Assembly (NCBI GenBank): GCA_035527835.1
Contig: DATKZS010000116.1
Location: 28,735-92,734 of the forward strand
Reading direction: 5' to 3'
DNA length: 64,000 nucleotides
DNA from: DATKZS01 sp035527835 [NCBI: bacterium]
GTDB taxonomy: Bacteria > RBG-13-61-14
Below the pieces are notes generated by a model that was given only the letters and a program-made list of their open reading frames with translations, was not told the DNA's origin and searched no databases. The stretch's first letter is position 1; each line of letters starts with the position of its first letter. Both the position numbers and the translations under genes were made by a program. Of this stretch, positions 37,409-47,008 are shown piece after piece.

Positions 37409-38086
37409 GTCCTTTGGGTCTTTGTGGTTCTCTTCTTTTCCCTCTGTCCGCTTGCCGGCGCGGCGGCGGAGAATAAATATTTTTTCCAGCGAACACTATG
37501 GTGGTGCCTCTCTTCCCCAGGGGATGCCGTGGACGTCCAACCCTGGGCTCTGTTAAGGAGGCCCCGTTGGGGCTTTGGAGTGCGATGGCTTGACGTCGCT
37601 TTCCGGTCCGGGGCTTGACTCGGACCATTATCGCAGACGTCAATCCATTATTGGACTCAGATTCAGCCGGCCCCCGGTTCTTTTCAATATTCCAAGCTTG
37701 GACCCGGGTGAATTGAAGAGGAAGAGGGGGCGTCAAGCCGCCCCGAAGAAAAGCGCCGTCGAGCCGGCGCACTCCAAAGCGCGTTGCGCCGGCGTTGGGG
37801 GAAGGTTCCGCCGTCCCGGGACTTCGCGCAATACTCCTGAATAGCTGAAACTTGAACCTTCAATCCATACTTCTGCTTGTCCTCGTTTGTTGAGATCCGA
37901 ACGTACCGCCCTGATTTTTGCGCACTCTCCTGCTGGGGGCTTGGGGCTTGGGGCTAAAGGCGTGGTTCGAGAGGCGCGGCATACGCATCGTCCGTTGCTC
38001 CAAGCTTCAAGCTCGACGCCCCAGGCCTCGCTCGCCGCGGCTCATTGCTGTTGTTACGCTGAGCGGCGTATGTTAACATTCCGGTT
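37409..38086. other. Gene-poor interval with a paired GGAGTGCG element
   Basis: This 678-bp region has no convincing gene. Just after the RAYT repeat (37424-37500) a reading frame resembles a signal peptide (VLFFSLCPLAGAAAENK), perhaps the leftover start of a lost gene. The 26-bp sequence at 37577-37602 (GGAGTGCG...) is the inexact inverse of 37750-37775, and the same 26-bp pair occurs near 56144-56327. The rest is low-information. Confidence 0.6.
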
Positions 38087-40576
38087 ATGAGCCCGCAGTC
38101 GAGCCGGCACGAACAGATCCAGGACGCGGCCCTGCGTGACCTGCGCCGCCGCCGCCGCGAGCGGGTCGGCATCGTGGCCGCGGCCCTGCTCGTCACCGGA
38201 CTCCTCTACCTCGCCATTCACCTCTCCCGTTTCGCCGAGCAGAGCACCCTGATGCAGCCGTTCGTCATCTATTTCTTCAACTTCGCGGTCTGGGCGCTGC
38301 TGGTGGTCCTGATCCTGGTGCTGGTGTTCCTGATCGTGCGTAACGTGGCCAAGTTCGTCCTGGAGCGCCGCCGCGGCGTGCTCGGCTCGAAGATCCGCAT
38401 CCGGCTGATTATGGTTTTCATGTCGCTCACCCTGGGCCCGGCCGCCGTGCTTTTTTTCCTGTCCACCTTCATTCTCAACACCTCCATCGAGCGGCTCTAC
38501 TCGCCGCACGTGGCCAACATGGTGAGCTCGTCCAAGGACGTGATCCAGGCCTCCGCCCGCATCAGCGAGGCCGCCCGCGAGATCGTCGAGGGCAAGTACG
38601 AGGCGGACGGCGAGGACGCGCTCCACTTTGCCCAGGAAATCTCCCGCGCCATCCTGGAGCAGGGATGGATCAGCGCGCTCACCGGCGAGGACACCACGGT
38701 CCCCAAACCGGGCCGGCAAGCGGCCGACGCGAACCTGGGAATCTCCACCGAAAGCGCCCTGGACATGGGCCCGACCGGATCATCCCCCAGCCCGCCCTCC
38801 ATGAGCGAGCAGCTCTCCCACTTCCTCGAATACAAGCGCCGCGAGTACAACCTGGCCTTGGTGGCGGTGTTCGACAAGTCGGGAAGAGCGGTGGTCCGCA
38901 CCGACGCCCCGGGCTTGAAGCTCCCGGAGGTCCCGGCCGCGGACATCGAGAAGGCGCTCTCCGGCGAGCAGGGCTTTAACCCTCCGGTGTCGGTGGGGGA
39001 CGGCGCCGTCATTTACGCGTTTTATCCGGTCCCTCGCCGGGGCACGGACAGCAAGGAGATCGCGGGAGTGGCCGCGGCCGGCCGTTACATCAGCTGGATC
39101 CCGGAGCGGCAGTGGAAGGAGCTCTCCATCGCCGACGATTCCAAGGACGTGATCCGCGACTACGAGACCCTGGCCCGGCTCGAACTCCCGGTCAAGGCCT
39201 CGTACTTCATCCTCCTCGTCATGGTGACCCTCATCGTCATCTTCCTCGCCATCTGGTTCGGCTTCTACATGGCCAAGGGCATCACCGAGCCCATCCAGCT
39301 CCTGGCCGAGGGCACCGCCATGGTCAGCTCCGGAAACCTCGACTACCGGATCGAGGTCGCCGCCGAGGGCGACGACGAGATCTCCACCCTGGTCCGCTCC
39401 TTCAATAAAATGACCGGCGACCTCGGAAAGAGCCGCGCCGAGCTGCAGGAGACCTACCAGAACCTGGCCAAGTCCAACCTCGAGCTCGAACAGCGGCGCC
39501 GCTACATGGAGACCGTCCTGGCCCAGGTCGCCGCCGGGGTCATCTCCGTGGACCGCGAGGAAAACGTCTCCACCGTCAACACCGCCGCCCTGCGCATGTT
39601 GGGGAAGAGCGCGGCCAACGAGGTCATGGGCCGGCCCCTGTCCCAGGTGCTCGGACCCGAGGACATGGAGGTCTACCGCGCCCTGGTCGCCGAGCTGGCC
39701 GGCAAGGACAAGGAGATCGTCCAGCGCCAGGTCAACATGGTCAGAAAGCAGCGCACCGTGGTCCTGCTCATAACCGTGTCCCCCCTCAAGGACGAGAAGG
39801 GCAACCCGCTCGGAATGGTCATCGTCATTGACGACATGACCGAGCTGATCCGGGCCCACCGCGCCATGGCCTGGAGAGAGGTCGCCCGCCGCATCGCCCA
39901 CGAGATCAAGAACCCGCTCACCCCCATCCAGCTCTCCGCCCAGCGCCTCGAACGACGCTACGCCGAGACCCTCCAGGGGGAGGACGCCAAGATCTTCTCC
40001 GAGAGCGTCCACACCATCATCACCCAGGTCGAGGAGCTGAAACACCTGGTCAACGAGTTCTCCCTCTTCGCCCGGCTCCCCTCAACCTCCCCCGAGCCCT
40101 CCGACCTCCACCAGATCATCCGCGAGGTCCTGCCCCTCTACCGCGAGGCCCACGCCAACATCGCCTTCCAGTTCATCGAGGACCCGAGGCTGCCCTCCCT
40201 CGAGCTCGACCGCGAGCAGATGAAGCGCGTGCTCATCAACCTCCTCGATAACGCCGCCGCCAGCATCGAGGGAGAGGGACAGGTCTTCATCGAGATCATG
40301 TACAACCCGCAGCTCCAGCTCGTCCGCCTTGAAATCCGGGACACCGGCCAGGGCATCCTGCCCCACGTCAAGGACCGGCTCTTCGAGCCTTACTACTCCA
40401 CCAAGCCCCACGGCTCCGGGCTCGGGCTCACCATTGTCCAGCGCATCATCTCCGACCATTACGGGTACATCCGTGTCGTTGACAACGAGCCCCGCGGCAC
40501 CAAGATGATCATCGAGCTCCCCGTCATCCTGGCCGAGCGCCACGTCCGCGACCTCGACCGCGCCAAGACCATGTGA
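38087..40576 (+). CDS. NtrY-like sensor histidine kinase
   Basis: Product of 829 residues. Spans at about 27-48, 60-85 and 103-130 are followed by an extracytoplasmic region with a Pro/Ser-rich part, a fourth span (about 373-397), HAMP, a PAS domain and a kinase core. The phosphorylated His is H605 in RIAHEIKNPLTPIQLSA, the NtrY-type H-box; N, G1 and G2 boxes follow (LLDNAAASI, DTGQGI, GSGLGLTI). NtrY kinases sense nitrogen or redox state with an NtrX response regulator, but no regulator gene is adjacent, so it is an orphan here. Confidence 0.92.
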   Translation: MSPQSSRHEQIQDAALRDLRRRRRERVGIVAAALLVTGLLYLAIHLSRFAEQSTLMQPFVIYFFNFAVWALLVVLILVLVFLIVRNVAKFVLERRRGVLGSKIRIRLIMVFMSLTLGPAAVLFFLSTFILNTSIERLYSPHVANMVSSSKDVIQASARISEAAREIVEGKYEADGEDALHFAQEISRAILEQGWISALTGEDTTVPKPGRQAADANLGISTESALDMGPTGSSPSPPSMSEQLSHFLEYKRREYNLALVAVFDKSGRAVVRTDAPGLKLPEVPAADIEKALSGEQGFNPPVSVGDGAVIYAFYPVPRRGTDSKEIAGVAAAGRYISWIPERQWKELSIADDSKDVIRDYETLARLELPVKASYFILLVMVTLIVIFLAIWFGFYMAKGITEPIQLLAEGTAMVSSGNLDYRIEVAAEGDDEISTLVRSFNKMTGDLGKSRAELQETYQNLAKSNLELEQRRRYMETVLAQVAAGVISVDREENVSTVNTAALRMLGKSAANEVMGRPLSQVLGPEDMEVYRALVAELAGKDKEIVQRQVNMVRKQRTVVLLITVSPLKDEKGNPLGMVIVIDDMTELIRAHRAMAWREVARRIAHEIKNPLTPIQLSAQRLERRYAETLQGEDAKIFSESVHTIITQVEELKHLVNEFSLFARLPSTSPEPSDLHQIIREVLPLYREAHANIAFQFIEDPRLPSLELDREQMKRVLINLLDNAAASIEGEGQVFIEIMYNPQLQLVRLEIRDTGQGILPHVKDRLFEPYYSTKPHGSGLGLTIVQRIISDHYGYIRVVDNEPRGTKMIIELPVILAERHVRDLDRAKTM

Positions 40577-40598
40577 CTTCCGCGGGCAATGGCCCGGC

Positions 40599-40628
40599 TT
40601 GATTTTTCTTGGCCCGCGTCCCTATAAT
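40599..40628 (+). promoter_or_regulatory. Promoter of the lipB operon
   Basis: TTGATT (40599-40604), an 18-nt spacer and TATAAT (40623-40628) lie 30 nt upstream of the lipB start codon. Confidence 0.55.
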
Positions 40629-40658
40629 AAGCAACATGGGGCCGGAACGGACGCCGAG

Positions 40659-41366
40659 ATGCTCTACCATGTGATCTGGTCGGACTTGGGCCTCGTGGAG
40701 TACGACGCCGCGCGCGGCCTGATGAATGCATTGCGCGACGCGAGCGCGGGCGGGGGAGTGCCCGGCCACGTCATCTTTCTGGAGCACCCGCCCACCATCA
40801 CGCTGGGCTACTCCTTGAAGGGCGACGAGGGCCGGTCGGCCATCAGGTCGAGCGACGCCGAGCTTCGGGCCGAGGGCGTCAAGGTGGAGCTGGTGGACCG
40901 CGGCGGCAAAGCCACTTACCACGGGCCGGGCCAGGTGATATGCTATTTGATGCTGAGCTTGAAGGAGCTGCGGCTGGGCGTCAAGCGCTACGTGGGCAAG
41001 CTGATGGAGGTGGTGCTGGGCTCGCTCCGGGACCTGGGCGTGCCGGCCGAGCTCGACCCGGCGTATCCCGGGGTGTGGATTCGAGGCGCCAAGGTGGCGG
41101 CGGTCGGGATCAAGGTGGCCGACGGGATCACCACCCACGGCTTCGCCGTCAACCTCGACCCGGACCTCGCAAAGTTTAGGCACATCGTGCCCTGCGGCAT
41201 CGCCGACCGCCCGGTGACGTCGCTCGCCGCGCTCGGCATCGGGACCGCCGACCGCGGATCGCTCCGCGCAAGGCTGCTTGCGCACATGGAGCAGGAGTTA
41301 AAGATCGAGCTCAGTTATAAAGCTCCGGAGAAAGTCTGGTCCGGCATCAAAAGGGAGGCAGGATAA
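40659..41366 (+). CDS. lipB: Octanoyl-[acyl-carrier-protein]:protein octanoyltransferase
   Basis: Product of 235 residues that moves octanoyl groups from ACP to lipoate-dependent proteins in the cytoplasm. RGGKATYHGPGQ (81-92; RGG-D/Q-T in the family), the lysine of GAKVAAVGIKV (K145) and the thioester cysteine in HIVPCGI (C179) are all present. The ATG at 40659 gives the family N-terminus; a longer in-frame start overlaps the promoter. lipA is not in the window. Its stop overlaps the next start (TAATG). Confidence 0.93.
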   Translation: MLYHVIWSDLGLVEYDAARGLMNALRDASAGGGVPGHVIFLEHPPTITLGYSLKGDEGRSAIRSSDAELRAEGVKVELVDRGGKATYHGPGQVICYLMLSLKELRLGVKRYVGKLMEVVLGSLRDLGVPAELDPAYPGVWIRGAKVAAVGIKVADGITTHGFAVNLDPDLAKFRHIVPCGIADRPVTSLAALGIGTADRGSLRARLLAHMEQELKIELSYKAPEKVWSGIKREAG

Positions 41367-41782
41367 TGACGATACGGGAGTGGCTCACGCCCGACTTTTT
41401 CGCGCTCAACGTGATCCTGGTCACGATCATGATCAACTGGACCCTCTACAGCATCGTCTCCAATTTCCTGGAGGACTTCCACATCCCCGAGCGCGTCCAG
41501 GCCGCCAATTATTTCGGAGTGGTGGTCATGACCGCGGTCTATTTCATCCTGACCGCTGTGCTCGACCCGATCAAGACCATCTACCCCAACCGCTACGACT
41601 GGCTCCTCATCGGAAACTGGCCGGTGTTCGGCGGCATTCTCGCGGGCGTGGCCGCCGGCGCCGTGCTCGGGTATTTGTTCGGAGGCAAGAAAATGCTCCG
41701 CATCGGCGCGGCCGGACTCGCCGTGGTCGGTGAAGGCCTGATCGGCATGTTCACCCTGCTCTGGATCCTCAACCAGCAATAA
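41366..41782 (+). CDS. Small four-span membrane protein of unknown function
   Basis: Product of 138 residues that I cannot name. Four hydrophobic spans (about 13-32, 48-66, 80-102 and 112-134) fill most of it; no soluble domain remains. It is coupled to lipB (TAATG) and precedes the chemoreceptor by 12 nt, so it may act with either. Confidence 0.7.
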   Translation: MTIREWLTPDFFALNVILVTIMINWTLYSIVSNFLEDFHIPERVQAANYFGVVVMTAVYFILTAVLDPIKTIYPNRYDWLLIGNWPVFGGILAGVAAGAVLGYLFGGKKMLRIGAAGLAVVGEGLIGMFTLLWILNQQ

Positions 41783-41794
41783 ACGGGGACCCTG

Positions 41795-44473
41795 ATGCCA
41801 ACCCCCAAGTCCGGACAGGAGGAGGCCAAAGCCCTTAGAACCGGGATCCGATGGGCCATTACTCTCACCAATCTCATCGTCATGCCCGCCCTGGCCGTCT
41901 ACCTCTTCGCCATCCTCGGAGCATTCAGCCGCAACATCGCCGTTGATTTCAAGAGCGACCCGCTCTTCATGCCCGTCACCTTCACCCTGCTCCTCAGCGT
42001 GTCCGCAAGCTTCATCCTCATCCATTACTTCCACGTGATCCGGCTCCTGAAGCCGGCCGAGGATTTTCTGGCCATGAAGAACGGAGGCGCCGCCAAGGAC
42101 CGCCGCCGCATTGCCCGCGAAGCCCTGGCCGCATCCGTGTGGATGCCATATCATTCCATGTACTGGTCCATTATCTATTACCTGATCGGCACCCCCATCG
42201 CCATCCTGCTCATCCAGCTTACTTACTGCTTCTCATGGCGACAGGACGCCGCCCTCATGCTCGGAGTCATCCCATCAGGAATGCTCGTCTCCGTGTTCCA
42301 GTTCTACTCATGCCGCCGCCGGCTTTATGAGTTCCAGGCCGCGCTCCTCGCCGAGTTCCCCGACCTCATGCTCGAAGAGGAATCATCGCGCATCAGTGCC
42401 CTCGCGCTGGGCATCAAGGGAAAGTCCCTGGGCGCAATGGTCATCCTGGCCGCCGCCCTCATCATTCTCACCGCCGTCGCGTCCCTCAACTCCGCCCACC
42501 GAAGCCTCCAGTTCCAGATCGGAAACCTCTACCTCGACCGCCTGACCGCCGCCGCCGGGCAAATCCAGAAAATAGTTGCGGGCGGCGCGTCCCAGCTCGA
42601 GCTTAAAAACTACGTCGAGCAAATCCTCCTCGACAACCAGGACACCGTGCTCATGGTGGACAACCAGCACAACGACGTCCTCGGCATAGCCCTCGACCCC
42701 AAGGTCAAGACCATGGCCCAGATCATTGAGCACGGCGCCGGATACACCGTATCGTTCCAGAGGCCGGCCATTCACACGCTCGCCGACAACATCTTCGACG
42801 TCACCCTCGGACGCGAGCAATACGTCGTCACCCAGCTCGACCTCCCCCAACACCACGTCTTCGTCCTCTGCCCCGCCAACCGGTACGCCGCGCCCATCAA
42901 GGGGATGTACATCATGGTACTCGCCGTCATGGCCGCGCTCTTCTTCCTGGTCGTCATCTACGCCAAGCTCTCCGCCGAGGAAGTGCAGGCCCCCCTCAAC
43001 TCCCTCATGATCTCCCTCCAGGCCATGGCCCGCGGAGACCTCTCCCGGAACGTACTCGTCACCGGCCGCGACGAGATCGGGGTCCTGTCCCGCTCCCTGG
43101 CCCGCGCCATCTTCGGACTCCGCCGGCTCATCGGAAGGGTCGGGGAGGCCGCCGAAGGACTCGACCACGCCGCCCACGCCATCGGCTCCCAGTCCGGAGA
43201 CGTGTCCACCGGCTCCAATACCCAGACCCAGGCCGTGGACGAAACCTTCCAGTCCATGGAGGAAATGAAAATATCGGTCCAGTCAATCACCGACTCCATC
43301 CAGACCCTGGCATCATCCACCGAGCAGTCCAGCGCCTCCATCCTCGAAGTGCAGGCCACCGTCGAGGAGGTCGCCAAGAACGTCGAGAGCCTCTTCGCCG
43401 CCGTCGAGGAGACCACCAGCTCCATCCACGAGATGAGCTCGTCCATCAAGCAGGTCGCCGAAAACGTCCAGCACCTCACCCGCCAGGCCGGAGAAGCCGT
43501 GACCTCCCTCTCCGAGATGGAGCGAATGATCGGACAGGTGAGCATGGGCTCCAAGGAGACCGAGGGCATAACCTGGCAGGTCGCATCCGACGCCGAGCAG
43601 GGCGGAAAGTCCGTGGCCAAGACCATCGAGGGCATGGGACGCATCCAGGAAGACTCCAAGAGCGTGGCCGAGGTCATAACCCGCTTGGGCCAGAGGGCCC
43701 AGGAGATCGGGAACATCCTCACCGTGATCGAGGACGTGACCGAGGAAACCAATCTGCTTGCCTTGAACGCCGCCATCATCGCCGCCCAGGCCGGGGAGCA
43801 CGGCCGAGGATTCGCCGTGGTCGCCGACGAGATCAAGGACCTGGCCGAGCGAACCGCCGCCAGCACCCAGGAGATCGCCGACCTCATCCTCTCCGTCCAG
43901 GAAGACTCCACCCAGGCCGTCGAGCGCATGCGCGCCGGACAGGACTCAATCGCCGAGGGCGCCAAGCGCTCCGAGGAGGCCGGACGCGCGCTCCAAAAAA
44001 TCCAGGAGAGCGTCGCCAAGGCCATGGAGCAGACCCACACCATCGCCCAGGCCGCAATGGTCCAGAACGAAAAAGCACAGGGAGTCATGGCCTTCATCGA
44101 GGCCCTCAATTCATCCATCACCGAGGTGCACCAGGCCACCCAGGAGCAGGCACGCTCCGCCGACCAAATCATGGGCGCCGCCGAAAAAATGGAGGAAATC
44201 TCCAGGCAGGTCAAGCGCGCAACCCAGGAGCAGACCCAGGGAAGCCGCCAGATCACCCAGTCCATCGAGCATATCGCCGAGATCACCCACTACATCAACA
44301 CCGCGCAGACCGACCAGCTCAAGGGAACCGAGAAGGTAGGGGTAGCGGTGGGACGCATCAAGGAGGTCGCCGCCGACAACGGCGCCCGCGTCAAGGCCAT
44401 GGCCGACACCGTCGAAAAATTAAGGAAGCTCGCCGACGGACTCCGCGCCCTCCTCGCCGAGTTCAAGCTGTGA
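41795..44473 (+). CDS. Methyl-accepting chemotaxis protein with multi-span N-terminus
   Basis: Product of 892 residues. Instead of the two-span design of classical receptors, there are about six hydrophobic spans: two or three in residues 20-170, another at about 208-230, an extracytoplasmic stretch to about 365, and a final span at about 370-392. A HAMP domain and a long methyl-accepting coiled coil follow. The hairpin tip [24 protein letters not shown] is intact, so CheA/CheW coupling is expected. No che genes occur nearby, so it depends on a distant chemosensory array. Confidence 0.9.
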   Translation: MPTPKSGQEEAKALRTGIRWAITLTNLIVMPALAVYLFAILGAFSRNIAVDFKSDPLFMPVTFTLLLSVSASFILIHYFHVIRLLKPAEDFLAMKNGGAAKDRRRIAREALAASVWMPYHSMYWSIIYYLIGTPIAILLIQLTYCFSWRQDAALMLGVIPSGMLVSVFQFYSCRRRLYEFQAALLAEFPDLMLEEESSRISALALGIKGKSLGAMVILAAALIILTAVASLNSAHRSLQFQIGNLYLDRLTAAAGQIQKIVAGGASQLELKNYVEQILLDNQDTVLMVDNQHNDVLGIALDPKVKTMAQIIEHGAGYTVSFQRPAIHTLADNIFDVTLGREQYVVTQLDLPQHHVFVLCPANRYAAPIKGMYIMVLAVMAALFFLVVIYAKLSAEEVQAPLNSLMISLQAMARGDLSRNVLVTGRDEIGVLSRSLARAIFGLRRLIGRVGEAAEGLDHAAHAIGSQSGDVSTGSNTQTQAVDETFQSMEEMKISVQSITDSIQTLASSTEQSSASILEVQATVEEVAKNVESLFAAVEETTSSIHEMSSSIKQVAENVQHLTRQAGEAVTSLSEMERMIGQVSMGSKETEGITWQVASDAEQGGKSVAKTIEGMGRIQEDSKSVAEVITRLGQRAQEIGNILTVIEDVTEETNLLALNAAIIAAQAGEHGRGFAVVADEIKDLAERTAASTQEIADLILSVQEDSTQAVERMRAGQDSIAEGAKRSEEAGRALQKIQESVAKAMEQTHTIAQAAMVQNEKAQGVMAFIEALNSSITEVHQATQEQARSADQIMGAAEKMEEISRQVKRATQEQTQGSRQITQSIEHIAEITHYINTAQTDQLKGTEKVGVAVGRIKEVAADNGARVKAMADTVEKLRKLADGLRALLAEFKL

Positions 44474-44478
44474 GCAAA

Positions 44479-44570
44479 GGCTTGGGGCGTGAGGCCTGGG
44501 GCTTGAGACTACCGGTGGTCAGCGTCATTCGCGCTTTCTTCCTCAAGCCGCAAGCCTCAAGCCTCAAGCC
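44479..44570. repeat. Dyad of CTTGAGGC/GCCTCAAG words
   Basis: Left arm 44479-44507 (words GGCTTGGGGC, GGCTTGAG) and right arm 44541-44570 (words CCTCAAGC repeated three times). It lies just after the chemoreceptor stop and may also serve as its terminator. Confidence 0.8.
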
Positions 44571-44612
44571 CGCCGTTCCGATTCAACCCGGCAGTGGCGA
44601 ATAAGGAAAACC

Positions 44613-45488
44613 ATGCAATACGACATGCCCCTCTACCGCCCGCCCTCCGAGGCCGACAGCCTCATCATCCAGGCCACCTACGGATGCTCCGCCAACACCT
44701 GCGCCTTCTGCCTCATGTATAAGTCAAAGCGCTTCAAGATCCGCCGCGTCCCGGACGTGAAAAAAGACATTGACCACTGTCGCCGCGACTGGCCCTCCGC
44801 CACCAGGGTCTTCCTGGCCGACGGCGACGCCCTCGTCATCCGCACCGCCCAGCTCCTGGAAATCCTCGAACACCTTTATCAGACCTTCCCCCGGCTCCAG
44901 CGCGTCACCTCCTACGCCAATCCGCTCAACCTCATCGTAAAAAGCCAGGCCGAGCTCGACGAGATCCGCAACGCCGGACTCACCATGCTCTATTACGGGG
45001 TCGAGTCCGGCGATCCCCTGGTGCTGCAAAAGGTCAAGAAAAAAGGAACGCCCGAGACCATGATCGCCGGAGTGGAAAAGGCCCACGCCGCCGGCTTCGA
45101 GCTCTCCGTCACCGTGCTCCTCGGACTCGGCGGCAAAAACGCCTCCCGCCGCCACGCCGCCATGACCGCCGAGCTCATCAATCAACTTCAACCCGAGTAC
45201 GTGAGCGCTCTCACCCTCATGCTCGGCCCCTTCGAGCGGCAGTTCGCCCAGTTCATGGGCGACGGCTTCACCTTCCTGGACAAGATGGAGACGCTTCGCG
45301 AGCTGCGCGGCCTGGTCGCAGGCCTCGACCTCGAGAATTCCGTCTTCCGCACCAACCACGCCAGCAACTGGCTGCCCCTCAAGGGCACGCTCAGCCGTGA
45401 CAAAAAACAACTCCTCCACATAATTGACCAGGCCCTAGCCGACCCCGAATTCCCCCTCCTCCGCCCCGACGAATGGAGAGCGCTGTGA
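44613..45488 (+). CDS. Radical SAM protein with CX4CX2C motif
   Basis: Product of 291 residues. The cluster cysteines in YGCSANTCAFC are C25, C30 and C33, giving a CX4CX2C spacing rather than the standard CX3CX2C. The barrel continues with FLADGDALV, YYGVESGDPLVLQKVKK and LLGLGGK, as in Elp3/MiaB-like oxygen-independent enzymes. Genes with this start (PLYRPPSEADSLI) are recurrent uncharacterised radical SAM proteins. The function is unknown; it follows the chemoreceptor but is not overlapped by it. Confidence 0.85.
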   Translation: MQYDMPLYRPPSEADSLIIQATYGCSANTCAFCLMYKSKRFKIRRVPDVKKDIDHCRRDWPSATRVFLADGDALVIRTAQLLEILEHLYQTFPRLQRVTSYANPLNLIVKSQAELDEIRNAGLTMLYYGVESGDPLVLQKVKKKGTPETMIAGVEKAHAAGFELSVTVLLGLGGKNASRRHAAMTAELINQLQPEYVSALTLMLGPFERQFAQFMGDGFTFLDKMETLRELRGLVAGLDLENSVFRTNHASNWLPLKGTLSRDKKQLLHIIDQALADPEFPLLRPDEWRAL

Positions 45489-45502
45489 GAATGGAGATCT
45501 TT

Positions 45503-45582
45503 ATTTCACACAGAGGCACAGAGGACACAGAGTTAAAAATATTTCATAATAACTCTGTGCTCTCCGTGTCTCTGTGCGAAAT
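45503..45582. repeat. Dyad of CACAGAGG words
   Basis: Left arm 45503-45535 and right arm 45550-45582, both 33 nt, match in inverse at most positions. The word is CACAGAGG/CTCTGTG. It separates the radical SAM gene from the M20 peptidase gene. Confidence 0.85.
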
Positions 45583-45615
45583 GGAACTTGTATCGTCTGG
45601 CAACGGTGGCGATAC

Positions 45616-46959
45616 ATGACTCGGAACATTGACTGGAAAAAGGCCGGCTGGGAAGCCGCCGGAATGCTCGCGGACCTGATCCGCATCAACACCACCAATC
45701 CGCCGGGCAACGAGTCCCTGGCCTGCTCCTACTTGAAGCCCCGCTACAAAGAGATCGGCCTCGAGACCGCCGTGGTCGAGTCCGCGCCCGGACGCGGCTC
45801 CATCATCGGCCGGCTCCGCGCCCCGGACCCGCAAGGCCCTCCGCTCCTACTCCTCGCCCACCTTGACGTCGTACCCGCCGAGCCCGAAGGATGGACCGTG
45901 CCGCCGTTCAGCGGAGAGATGAAGGACGATTACATCTACGGGCGCGGCGCCCTCGACTGCAAGAACGCCGTCACCGCCGAGTGGCACGCGCTGCGCCTCT
46001 TTCAGCGCGCCGGCCTCGCTCCCCGCCGCGACGTCATCCTGGCCGCAACCGCCGACGAGGAGGCCGGTGGAAAGTTCGGAGTGCCCTGGATCCTGGAAAA
46101 CCGCCCCGAGCTCCTCGCCCCCGGATTCTGCGTCAACGAGGGCGGAGGATTCGGCTACTCGCTCGGCGACAAGGAAATCTACTTCTGCCAGGCCGCGGAA
46201 AAGGGAGTGTGCTGGTTCAGCCTCACCGCCCTGGGCGAGCCCGGACATGCCTCCGTGCCCCGGCCCGACTCCGCCATGGACCGGATGCTCGAGGCGCTTG
46301 CCGCCCTCAAAAAAATGGGGTCGCCGATCAGCGTCTCCCGCACCATGAAGGCCTTGGTCGCGGGCGTGGCAACGGCCATGGGCGGGACCGTCGCCCCCGA
46401 CAAGCTCGGTGACAACAAAATCGCCGCGCTCCTCGACGCCTCCGCCCGCTCCGAGGAAATGAAACGGATTTTCTACGCGCTCACCCGGAACACCCTCTCC
46501 ATAACCATGGTCCACGGCGGCGTCAAGACCAACGTCATCCCGGCCCGCGTCGAGGCCGCCATTGACTGCCGCATCGTGCCCGGCCACGACCCGCAAAAAC
46601 TCCTCGCGGACATCCGTAAAGTCGCGGCCCCCTTCCAGGTCAGCGTCGAGCCGCTGCACATTTCCGCCGGCGTCGAGGTCGAGCCGGAGGGCGAGCTCTA
46701 CGACGCGCTGGACGCCGCGCTCCGGGCCAGCCGGCCCAATACCTCCATGGTCCCCTTCATGGTCCCCGGCGGAACCGACGGCCGCTTCTTGGCCGAGCGC
46801 GGGGTCAAGGTCTACGGCTTCATCCCCGTCCTCGCCGACCCCGGAGGCGACGTCTCCGTCTTCCGCCGCGCCCACGGCGTCAACGAGCGCGTCTCCATCC
46901 ATGACCTCGCCTTCGCAATTCGGGTGCTGTATGAAATGCTGGCGAGGTTTTGCGTTTGA
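45616..46959 (+). CDS. M20-family metallopeptidase (ArgE/DapE-like)
   Basis: Product of 447 residues with the two-zinc signature: LAHLDVVP (His-Asp), GRGALDCK with bridging Asp, TADEEAGG (catalytic Glu-Glu) and a terminal His in FRRAHGVNE. The middle dimerisation domain is present (about 195-320). The family hydrolyses N-acyl amino acids or dipeptides; DapE-like roles in lysine synthesis cannot be excluded since dapF and lysA lie 12 kb away. ATG 45616 is preceded by GGTGGCG; an in-frame upstream codon at 45574 lies inside the repeat dyad and was rejected. Confidence 0.87.
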   Translation: MTRNIDWKKAGWEAAGMLADLIRINTTNPPGNESLACSYLKPRYKEIGLETAVVESAPGRGSIIGRLRAPDPQGPPLLLLAHLDVVPAEPEGWTVPPFSGEMKDDYIYGRGALDCKNAVTAEWHALRLFQRAGLAPRRDVILAATADEEAGGKFGVPWILENRPELLAPGFCVNEGGGFGYSLGDKEIYFCQAAEKGVCWFSLTALGEPGHASVPRPDSAMDRMLEALAALKKMGSPISVSRTMKALVAGVATAMGGTVAPDKLGDNKIAALLDASARSEEMKRIFYALTRNTLSITMVHGGVKTNVIPARVEAAIDCRIVPGHDPQKLLADIRKVAAPFQVSVEPLHISAGVEVEPEGELYDALDAALRASRPNTSMVPFMVPGGTDGRFLAERGVKVYGFIPVLADPGGDVSVFRRAHGVNERVSIHDLAFAIRVLYEMLARFCV

Positions 46960-47008
46960 TTGAAGGAATATTGAGTAACTTGGCAGGAGCCACTGGCCAC
47001 ATACTCGT

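Noticed and set aside
37424-37618. Short frame resembling a signal peptide after the RAYT repeat
   Set aside because: No coherent mature part follows and no start context; noted as a possible relic only.
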